This document shows, piece after piece, positions 40,620 through 52,993 of a stretch of DNA of 64,000 nt. The DNA is taken from assembly GCA_017562135.1 (NCBI GenBank), contig QEYB01000629.1, forward strand, positions 992,001-1,056,000. The letters run 5' to 3'. Position 1 is the stretch's first letter. Every line of letters begins with the position of its first letter. The notes beneath the pieces were generated by a model. That model ran no database searches, was not told the DNA's origin, and worked only from the letters and a program-made list of their open reading frames with translations. Both the position numbers and the translations under genes were made by a program. This stretch comes from Dipylidium caninum. Taxonomy: Eukaryota > Platyhelminthes > Cestoda > Cyclophyllidea > Dipylidiidae.

Positions 40620-41126
40620 TCATTGGAACAGTCTGGTAGACAGGCTAGTGGGATGTTTGGCGTCTAATTTTTTGTAAGAACAAAGAAGGAGATCAACAAA
40701 TAATAATGGATAATCCAATAAACCCGATGGCACACCTTCCAAAAGAGATTGGTGGTAGTCGTCGATAGTCCCGCTCCATACAATATCAATAACTTCATGC
40801 GTAAGTAAATTTTCGGACAGAAGAGCGTCGGTGAGGGGCATCAAGTACAGAAAAATATTCAAGGCCGCACACACGCCCAATTTGGACGACCGAATGCGAA
40901 CAACTCGCCCGCCATAGATAATGTGGAAAAAAACCAAGAATGTAGCCCCTCCATAAAATTTACTTATACTAATTTGCCTTCGGCTACTTTCGTGCAAAAT
41001 ATTGTTGATGTAATTAATAGGCCTTACGCGACACTGGTATAAAATTGCTCTAATGCTACTGGCATTCTCCTCCACATTGACTTGTGAACCTATTCCCAAC
41101 AATTTTTTTGAGGATTGGTGGCCGCA
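40620..41126 (-). CDS. Unidentified protein, C-terminal exon
   Basis: An open frame of 168 residues runs from a possible acceptor (TTAAAAG|TGCGGC at 41126) to a TGA at 40620-40622. It reads CGHQSSKKLLGIGS, then mixed helical sequence with hydrophobic blocks such as GGATFLVFFHIIYGG, AALNIFLYLMPLTDALL and LLDYPLLFVDLLLCSYKKL. These alternate with acidic and polar turns, an alpha-helical-repeat character rather than simple membrane spans. Its AT-richer composition matches the neighbouring zinc finger exons and differs from the intergenic DNA, which supports real coding. It lies 120 bases upstream of the zinc finger ATG on the same strand and could be an adjacent gene or an upstream exon of it. 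I do not recognise the family. Confidence 0.4.
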   Translation of the reverse strand, partial: CGHQSSKKLLGIGSQVNVEENASSIRAILYQCRVRPINYINNILHESSRRQISISKFYGGATFLVFFHIIYGGRVVRIRSSKLGVCAALNIFLYLMPLTDALLSENLLTHEVIDIVWSGTIDDYHQSLLEGVPSGLLDYPLLFVDLLLCSYKKLDAKHPTSLSTRLFQ

Positions 41127-41301
41127 CTTTTAAGTTTCAAATATCAATATCCGAAGATTACTCTCTTAGTTGATTGCCTCAATTGCACCTATTGTACTGA
41201 GCTAATTTCATGGATGACCCGTGCAACGCCAATATGTTGAGTGGAAATGGATTTCATCTGAAATTTTTCCATTAGAATCTACTCGTATTTGATTGAGGAT
41301 G

Positions 41302-41320
41302 TTATATATGTATATATATT
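41302..41320 (+). repeat. Short TA-rich microsatellite
   Basis: An interrupted run of alternating T and A (TTATATATGTATATATATT) within AT-rich intergenic DNA. Confidence 0.7.
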
Positions 41321-41504
41321 AAAATACAATCCTAAACTGAAAATCTTCAAATGTCAACCTCGTCGGCTACTTTTGTTTTCGACATCCATGAAGTTCGGAA
41401 ATTTGCTCATTATTCACGCCAGTAGAAATTTTTTTAATTTTTAGTTATTGCATTTTAATTACAAATCAGTTTTCCCACTAGTCTGAAACACTGTGATGAT
41501 TTAG

Positions 41505-41930
41505 GAGTGAAAGGATCAGAGATAAAAGGCAGTCACCCAAAGAGATTATAAATTTGCGTTCAAAGCACCTCCCCTTCAGAGGAGGTCCACTCCGTTGAAA
41601 AAAACTGGTGTTGGCGGGGAGAATAGAACGCCGCTCATTGAGACCACGGAGAAGAGTTATTAGCAATGAGGAACGCCAAAGGCAAGTCATCTGGCTCCAA
41701 TTTGACTCACTTTCCAGACAACTAAACTCCTGATAATCAACAATGTGTTTGGGTGAGTGTCTGTTGACTTCTTAATGTACCTTCAATTCACACCTTCGTT
41801 ACCACTAACTACGCAGGCAAACGTCTCCCATTCCTCATCGACCCTTCACTCACCACGACAATCCTCCTTACCTAATGTTCAGGACGCGCATAGTCACTCT
41901 CAGAGAGAGGCTCAGGAGATCAGTGACAAA
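41505..41930 (+). repeat. Dispersed repeat, copy B
   Basis: This is the shorter relative of the interval 36105-36975, in direct orientation. Matching blocks lie at about 41510-41545, 41570-41630, 41680-41715 and 41880-41930. The central part of copy A is absent. No coding capacity or target-site duplication was identified. Confidence 0.5.
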
Positions 41931-44900
41931 TGCGGACATGCAGTCAGGATGGCCGCAGCCACGACATTTGAGGCGATCCGGCTATTTGACACTTCTGTCG
42001 CCTCCCAAAATCCATCTTTTCGAATGACACCACCTGTCCGGTCTCGGTATTTGCCCCCGTGAGAATGGAGAAGTATTAGTGTGCGGATTGCTGGGTCTCA
42101 TTATAGGATACAACGATGGGGAAGTCAATTGTATCCCGAATTCTGGGTGGAAGTCTCGTGAGGAATTCACAAGCACAAATGTACCATTGACATCAGGCGA
42201 TGTCCAGCTTCCTCATATTTAATTTGGGGCACCTCAAGATACAGTGTTAACTCTTTTCCGCATTGTGACTGTGAAGCAGTTTTGTAAAAATGTGTAACCT
42301 GTGCATTTCTTATTGTAATCGGTTCCCTTGACTGTAACATCTAATCACTTTGAGGTAGTGGTACCTCTTTAAGATGATATTTCCGAGATACGAAACCTAA
42401 CCTAGTAAAGATATGTGTAAGCTTAGGGACAGGCAGATGGCGGGGCATAAATGCACATAATTATAGGGTGGTAAACTTCACCACAGGGAGATATACTTAC
42501 ACCTTTTTAATTGAATTGCTTCTTACGTAATGCATTTGGGTATTGCCGAGGAGTTGAAGATATAAAGGATAGATTAAAGGATTTACGTAAGTACTCCGGA
42601 GCAGGGTGTGGAAGAGTTGGCTAAGAGGGGTCAGTAAACAAATCCTGTGAAGTGTGTAATGACTAGCGCAAATATTGCACGATTTGACACTGTAGATCAC
42701 GGTTGTCTACAACTTTCTTACTCACTGCAAATAAGTAGTAAAAGGCGTGTAGGCGTCGAGATCCTGTTGTTATGCACAAAACAAATTGCTTACCGAATGC
42801 ACGTCACCTCTTCAGATACCTCACAAAGTATAACCTCTTCCGGCCTTCGCAAAATCACTTCTCTATAAAGCATCTGAGTTCACGCCCGGTACGGCGCTGG
42901 ACAGTGAAGCCTCCGCTCCGCAGTTTCGCGTCCAGCGATAGCATACAAATAGCTAACCGGGGACCCCTAGGATCTTGTCAATGGCGCGTGAAGATGGTGT
43001 AATTTCACTCCTTGCAAATTATGTGACAGTGTGGTTCGAGCACGACTTCATCAAGGTGAACGGGACAGTTTATAGCACATCGTGGCCAAGTGCATGGAAA
43101 GGCCGCCCGAACCGCCAATGATCTACAGAACACTGTAAACGTGGGTAAGCCTGAAACTTCCCCTCAGGTTACGGTATCGCTGTTGGCCGCTGCACGGCGA
43201 CGGTCGCCGAGTTGAAGCGGGCGAGACAGCAGGGGAGGATTAAGCTGGCTGAGTGGAGTCTACTTGCAGGCTTCGCAGCTCACACTCGCTGATGTCTGCG
43301 GGTGCCAAAGCAGCGGAGATGTGGTCTGAGTACAAGACAGCCATCTTCTTATAGCACAATTTTCATCGAGGGTTCCCTCTTCTCACTGCGGCCTCTGCCT
43401 GCCAAGCAATTGTGTGTTCTCCAGACGGTTGAACAACCTATTAATTCGTTTTTTTTTTGTTGTTATTTTGCAAAATTGCATGAGAGGCTGCACTCTCACT
43501 CTCCACTGTAATATGCAGTTTTCTGAGCAAAGGAGACATGGCTCATTTGGTGCTTGCTCAAATGAGAGCCAGTAGATCTCGGGAGGTGTGCATTTGGATG
43601 TTCAAATGGAGGTGAGGAAGGTGGCTGCGACCAACTGAACAATTGAGGCAGACACCCCAAGGCAGCACGGTAAAAGCCATATTTCCACTCGACAAATTTA
43701 ATAATCATGCTTGCATCGGTTGATGGACACTCCGAAAATATTCTTTACATAGTATTACGCCTTCAAACGTCTCCCACGACGATATCGTGGCCAGAATCAG
43801 TAAAGAAGCACCAGTCAGAAATTCTACCACACCGGCGTGCATTTCACCCATTCTCTGGAACTCCTTTTACTGGTTGTTACACTTAGACAAGTCATTTCGT
43901 AGCAACACGGGATTCACTCTCACGCGTTAAACATCAAATCTCCCTGTACCGTAGATAGCCTGCGGCTGAACGTCCATGGGCGTCGAGCTCCTTGAATTCT
44001 CACTGCCAACGCAGCGTTCTCTGGAGCCACTAGCTCTCTCGTTGCAATCAAAACCACCTCCACTTCCCTCACAACACGTTGGTAATTGCGAAAGCAGTAA
44101 GCAATGCCAGACGCCCGTAAACTCTTCTACGTCACCTCGCTCCACACGGTCACAATTCAAGCTGTTGGCTCCGTCCACTGACGCCTCGACCTCCTTACAC
44201 TGGCCTTCTTAACGCTCCGTGGAGGAAATCGCATACACAAACACACACTGCTGGCAGCCAGTGTATTCATTTCAAGAAACTAAAAATGTGCAAATAGGCA
44301 AGAAAAATAGGATTTTGTGAAATTAATGGCAGTTTACCCCAGTGTCAGCGCATTGACAGTCCAATTTCCTCCAGTGGAACGGCTTATACATCGTGGGCAC
44401 ACATTTCTTAAGAGGTGACGTTGCCAGGCTCAACCGAGACTTGATTTTGCAAGCCTGACTGCACGGGGGGCTGCGGTAAAAGCAAAGCACTGATCACATT
44501 AAAAGTCCTACTGACGTATTTCAGTAGTATAGTTTAAATTTGTTTGCATGACATTTCGCACCGGCAGTTATCTTTTTACCCTTCTTAATCAACACTCATT
44601 CGCGCGAAGGACTGTAGCCAGTTGGCATGTCCCTTAATATCCTCCCCTTAAATCTCTCCCGATTTAACCGTTCAACCTCTACCTCATGAGCAAGCCAAAT
44701 GCTACACTTAATGCACAAAATGGGATTTTAACTTAAATGGCCGCTGCTCGATGTTAACCTGGGCTTCAGACCACCTCGGCGATCCTATTGGACTCGCATA
44801 CCCCTGCAAGCCTGAACTGCGCAGGCCTTAAATCCGACTGTAATCAGCCTGCTTAACTCTCCGCATGCACCGTACGCGCTCCCTCCTCTCTGTCGCGCGT

Positions 44901-45287
44901 TAACCGCCAACCAACAAATGCCGTGAGATCTGCAAGGGAAGTCATGTGCCAGAAAGAGGTGACCATGGCCACATCTCTCCTCTCTCTTCTGCCATAGTGT
45001 GACCGAAAATACTGGATGCAGTCGTGACAGTCAACAGTAACACACGCTACACTTCACTGAGGCTATGGAACCCCTATTATTTGCCTTGTATTACCCAAGA
45101 TTGCGGATGCATTGTATCTTGATGTTTGTTCCTCCATCCTATCCGAAATGCCACACTTCTTAGCGAGCACACTCATGGTAGTGTTTCGTTGTGTCTGTCA
45201 CAGACTTCAACACCTCCACTGACGTTTTTGCTGCGAGAGCTGGGCACTTGTTCGAAAGGGCTCCTAACACAGTCTCTTTTGCCCTAG

Positions 45288-45902
45288 GTTCGACTCAACG
45301 TTGATCTGGTGAACATAGTTTCGCAAAGGACTAGCATAATTGCAGGCCAAAGACCACTGCAACGTCTGTCTTCGCTGCCGTGGTGTTTCCAAACAAAGTC
45401 TGGCAAGTCTAGCCCCTCCACTTCTTCAACCTCACCTAGACCGGTCTCGAAACTAAGCGAATCGTATTATCCACGTAGAATAAATGTCACCTTGCCATGA
45501 CAACCTCTCACGAGTTTGGTTATGACACTTTTTTATAGCCTCTTTCTCGCATCAAATCGTAATATCCAAGTAAGACGCCTCGTTGAGTTAGCATTCGCAA
45601 ATGGCGCATGCCCTCGGCTTCCAGTGGAGAGGTCAAAAGTTGTCTTTCTTGTCAATGGCATATACTCTGGCCATTTCTCATGGGTGAGTTTAATTTAATC
45701 TTGTGATTTTAAATAATGGGCCGAAATTCAGTATAAAACTTTCTACTTTACTATTTCAGTAGTGTTTATTGTCCGCGTAGCTTCTAAGCTCCACCAGTTG
45801 AGTTCCGCAGTTGAGCGAAATATTCTCGGTCCGAAGGAATTAAACCAACCATTCGTCCAACCGCGAAGAGTTCGCCGTACCCATGAGACCATCTGCATTT
45901 GA
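45288..45902 (+). other. Candidate exons of an unidentified gene
   Basis: Three consecutive open segments have splice-like borders. One starts after TTTTGCCCTAG at 45288 (VRLNVDLVNIVSQRTS..., ending at a stop at 45500). One starts after CACTTTTTTATAG near 45538 and ends at TCATGG|GTGAGT at 45690 (contains VRRLVELAFANGACPRLP). One starts after TACTATTTCAG at 45760 and ends at a TGA at 45902 (contains SKLHQLSSAVERNILGPKEL). The phases of the second and third do not fit together as I read them, so no gene model is proposed. Confidence 0.2.
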
Positions 45903-46334
45903 CCAACTATTAGACAAACAGCCAGCACTGCCTTTCACCTAATCTCAGTCAGGCAGCTCCAATTTCGTCGAAGTAGGAACTTGGAAGCTTTCCTGATTTA
46001 TATGCCAAGATTTCAAATAAGATCGCCGTCGCTTAGTCTGTTTATAGTCCATTCGACTAATCTCACTCTGTTTGACTCAGGTGTCATGGTCACTTGTCGC
46101 GTGAGTCACGCGGTGCGAAGGATTGACGACGGCGTCTGGCCCATGTAGCACGTTACTATAGGCCCCCATTTTCTCATTTCATGTCTCATTCACGCCGTCC
46201 TCACCCTCGGTACCCCCTCCCCACCCCCGGCCGCCTCCTCTTACTCTTCCCTTTCCTCCCCCGTTCCTCTCATCGCTAAGAGGAAAACCTCCGTTGCCCT
46301 CGAAGTGGTAAGTAATGCTCAAAAAGAAGCGTTG

Positions 46335-46545
46335 ACATCGCCGTGCTTCTCTTCCCCGGCGTCGTCGCCATGACTTCAAGCCTCCACCGGGTCACCGACT
46401 CAACCACCATCTCATCCATCCACCCTCTCCCCCCCGCCGCCCCAGTTCGCGTTCGCTGCTTGCGTACGTCTCAAATAGCCTCCTTCTCTGCAAGGCTGAC
46501 GCCACGTTTGACGCGCCGAACGTGGAACCCTCACATAACTTCAGG
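46335..46545 (+). pseudogene. Diverged, internally deleted copy of the 31.4-31.7 kb ankyrin exon region
   Basis: Three blocks match the ankyrin locus in order. CTTCTCTTCCCCGGCGTCG matches CTTCTCTTCCACGGCGTCG. CACCGACTCAACCACCATC matches CACCGACCCAGCCACCATC of the intron. CTGCAAGGCTGACGCCACG matches TGGCAGGCTGATCCGAAC at the exon b acceptor. The part encoding LVKYALGLG is missing. The frame after the second junction reads KADATFDAPN, still ankyrin-like. This is most likely a decayed duplicate, though a second functional exon is not excluded. Confidence 0.35.
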
Positions 46546-49431
46546 CTAGAAGTCCGGGTAAAACTCGGCTGCCCCATCGTCGCGTCCCATAATAAAGCCC
46601 GGCAACCTCCACAGCTGTCGTTCCTCATCCTCACGGCGGCAGATGCAGAGACGAAAGGGTGGTGTCGTCCACTAGAGGAGGTGTGCGGGCGAGAGGTCAC
46701 GTTCAGACGGCTGGGTTTGTCCCGACACGACCGCCCAGCATGTCCGCTGCCTTGGCAGGCGGGATGGCGGCGGTCCTGGGTGTGTGTCTGCATTTGTAAC
46801 TGACTTCATGAGCCTCCATCTGACCGAGAGTGTTTATCCCCACCCTGAACACTGAGCAGGCCTTCCGAGTGCCACTTCTGCAAGAATGTCTGTGTGCCGC
46901 CTTCTGTCCTCTTCCTCCGCCTGGATTGCGAATCAGCAGCCTCAGGGATTTCGCCTTGCTTCGATGCCAATGTCGGTTTATGCTTGTGTGTGTGATTGCC
47001 ATACGCACAGAAAATGGAATTGAGGGTGAGTGAGCGAGTGGATCCTCGAAATCCTGCTTCTCCTTCTTCCCTGCTCTCACTCCCACGTCCTGTCAGCCTT
47101 CTTTTACTCTCTTCCTCTCCACCGCCTTAGGCAGTCACTGTCAATGGCCTCGGTGTGTGCTCTTGCCACATGAAACCCCCACTTTCGGCTGCAATTACCA
47201 CGAAACGATGATGATAATGTGCAACCCACATCGTCGCAAGCGCCTCTGGTTTAGGATGAGCACAGCTGAATCGTTTGTGCCATCATCATTCCGCAAAATG
47301 ACTCCTGACTGCGACCTTGACCTCGGCCAGACCGACGTTGCCCGGTGCCCTCCCCCTCCCACCGCTCAGATCACCTGAGACGAAGGCTATGATCCAAACT
47401 GCCCCCAACGGGGAAGTACTTTCGCAGCTCTGCGTCGACGAGGCCGCATTGAGCATTCGCAGCTCATGCTGGCAGCAACCTTAAAGTTAATATTGGTGGA
47501 GGGGCTGCGCTCCCATACCGTTCTTAATTCATAATGGCGGGGCATTTTTCTGCTTCGAACATAAGTGAGCTATCAGAAACGTCCGCAGAGGCAGCGGGAG
47601 AATCATGTTGTTTCGCAGTAAATCATAGTTGAAAGGAAAACTTGATTCAAAGTTGTTTTTATGTGGAAGACTAAATTGCATGCATTGAGAGCAAATGTGT
47701 ACTCGCGGAAATGCACACAAAAGTGGGCATTAGGGCCGAAATATGGGCTGTGATTTTTGAATTCTCGATCTTGTGATTAGCGCTTCCTCTTCATTGCAAC
47801 TTCCAATAACATTATTTCTGTTTTGTTTCCCCTACCAAATCGACATCTCTCTGCGAGGTTTTTAATTGCGATTCTTTGGCAATGGGAAGTGTTATGGGGC
47901 GATGCAAATGTGGTCCGTACCCCGTCCCTACTTGACCGATTTTCCTTCCTCTACTAATCTAATAATTGCTTTTATTAAAAGCTGTTCTACTGATATGTTA
48001 TCAGTAGCATGGATCGTAATTACACAATGTACATTGAATACGTTTAGTCATTTTCAAATATTCAGTAATCAAATAGCATTTTTGCGAAGCACAAAGACGA
48101 AATAGTAAGTCTCTTAATCTCCTCCCCTTTAAACATGGTCCGTCCCGTAAGAATTGCTCTCATGGGCAGACTGATTCCTTGAACGACGCATTTGGCGAAG
48201 AATGATATTTCTAGAAGTGAGTCACTGGGCCTGTGCTCCCACCGGCCACTCGCCTCACGTGCCACCCAAACACCACCTTCCATGCCACCCTCGCACGCGC
48301 TGACGCCGAACCTGCAACGCCTTCCAACGTCCTCTGGCGGTCGAACACACGGAGCCGACGGACCCGCCCTCGTCCCGCCGTCCGGAGCTCGAGCGGATAC
48401 ACCGAGCACACTATGAAATGCGAAGCATGACATGGTCACAAGACTCCCTAAACTGACCACGCAGCCGCGAAGGAGCACATGAATATGTACTAAATCTCTT
48501 TCGGCATTAAACTACTACTACGCCAAAGAACAGGCTAATTTTGCGGTGTTAACTCCGATGACCCGAAATGAGAGCAGTTCAAAAAATGAGTTGAATGGCA
48601 CATGACAGACGCTCCCTGTGAACAGTTCCGCCAGCGAGACGGATCAGTCCAAAGTGAAAATAGATGAGATTTAGCGTTGTACGAATAAGCCAATGCTCGT
48701 GCCGCCCTCCACTCTCCACGCGGGGTGCGATTCGCCCACATCGGTGAGGTTAAATTAACCTCACCACGTGAAGGAACTTTTTTCACCTTTTCTTTTTGAC
48801 TGCAACGAGTCTGTATTGCGTGAAGTAGCCGCCAGCCCGGGACACTGCTTTTCGCCGCGACGCTGACTGCAGGCATCCACGAGCCGGCGAGAACCGCCGG
48901 CGCGTCTGCTGACAATCAGCACCATCCTTCGCCACCCCATTGGCTGGGCGATATCGATCGGATGCGGTGGTAGGGCTCTGAGGACACGTCGCAGAGGGCT
49001 GCCTGTCTGTACGCGTGCATGCCGCCTACGGCACTGGTGACCATCGATCGCCATCGGTTAAGCTGCCAGCTTAACACACCCAGCCTGCAACTGCAACGGC
49101 TCTCTCTCCGGTTAACACGCGCGAAAGTTTAGGGCCGTTTTACTTAATCACGTCTTTTGCATCTTTTCCTTCAACCAAACAGGCTCAAACTTCAGCATTT
49201 GGTTGATACCACTATTCTCCGAGTGTGGGTAAAAAATTATGTCGAAAGGTCATTCCATTGAGGGGATATTGCTTCTCAAATTGCACAAAGTGGTTTCGGA
49301 CCGAACGGCTGAAAACGTTTTGCCTTGCGCGTCTCGCGCACTTAGTCAGAGCCCCACGTGCGCACAACGCGTAGGCCTGAGCCAATGAGTAGCCCCGCTA
49401 GTGTGACAGACAGGCATATGCGTCGCGTGCC

Positions 49432-49857
49432 TCAGGTGCGGACGTGCGTGCACAAATGCGGTCGTGCAAGCTCACGCAAAAATGTGCCTAAGCGGAGCGA
49501 GGTTCCGGGCCCAAACCCAACACTCCTCCCTTTCACGCACAATTCAAGGCCCACTGCCTGAAATGCATGACTAAACAGGGGAAGCCCTAGCAGACCTCCC
49601 CGGAACCGCAAGACAGTGAGAGAAGACAACGAAGTCGAGGGAGGAGGCAGTCCACCCGAGATCACGGCGCAGCCGCCATGTTGAACGAATAAAACACGCC
49701 CCGCGTCCTGAGACAGACACTCCCAAACCAAAAAGACAATCCGAGCGAAAGAGCTAACAGCATCAGCCCCGACACAGGAAAAAACCCCAAGAGCTAAATA
49801 CCGATTGAACCCCAGACCAGAACAGTTCACAAAGCACGAGCGGAAGCGTAGAGCCAA
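49432..49857 (-). other. Long open frame beside the histone gene, no recognised function
   Basis: A frame of 141 codons runs toward the left edge, starting about 130 bases past the histone stop. It includes the string FLVWECLSQDAGRVLFVQHG. It has a high GC content, Cys and aromatic residues and no known domain. It could be a piece of a dispersed repeat or the histone's downstream GC-rich flank. No splice or start signal supports it. Confidence 0.2.
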
Positions 49858-49987
49858 AAGTATAATAAATGCGAATAGTTTATATAGATGCTTACAACGA
49901 GTACAACAAACTATTGTTTATAATATTGATACCACACAGTAATAGAGAAATGTCCCTAACAAATAAAAAGCGCCCGTTATACTGTAC

Positions 49988-52736
<2,749 letters not shown>

Positions 52737-52742
52737 TTTAAT
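52737..52742 (-). terminator. Candidate polyadenylation signal ATTAAA of the minus-strand kinase gene
   Basis: ATTAAA occurs on the minus strand about 64 bases after the kinase stop codon. It is the commonest variant of AATAAA. No canonical AATAAA was seen in the same stretch. Confidence 0.35.
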
Positions 52743-52805
52743 GCTATACAGTGTAAAAAAAGAGTTATCAAAGGGAGGTTAAAAATAGGTGGAAATTTTG
52801 AGGCT

Positions 52806-52993
52806 TCAAAAGGGAGCATTGTTGTACACCCTGGATTCATGGAAGCCATCGAAGAAGCTGGAAATCGTTCCGAATGATGGCCTGAAATTGGGGTTGTACT
52901 GGAAACACCTAAGTATTGCGTCGTATACTTCCTGGCCCAGGTCGGGAGGCTTGTTATTGGTCAAACCCCTGTACAGCTGATTATGTGGGACAC
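52806..52993 (-). CDS. Pseudokinase gene terminal exon: C-lobe end
   Basis: The acceptor is CTTGTCCACAG. The exon encodes LGQEVYDAILRCFQYNPNFR and then PSFGTISSFF, the last helices of a tyrosine kinase, and ends with a stop at 52806. Its length of 188 bases equals exon 63540-63727 of the paralogue, which instead splices on to a short tail exon. Confidence 0.8.

Larger units (their letters stand above)
41931..49431. other. Stretch without a firmly recognised gene
   Basis: This interval contains low-confidence exon candidates at 45288-45902, a decayed ankyrin-exon relative at 46335-46545, and GC-rich DNA open in several frames at 46.2-47.1 and 48.2-49.4 kb. None of the long overlapping frames in the GC-rich parts has domain support; they look like composition effects or repeats. 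Confidence 0.4.

Noticed and set aside
43496..43708. Degenerate zinc-finger-like strings on the minus strand
   Set aside because: Cys and His spacing does not fit C2H2 in one frame; the apparent matches need frame changes.
48062..48478. Overlapping long frames on both strands
   Set aside because: High GC lengthens frames in all registers here; no motif, codon bias or splice signals single one out.
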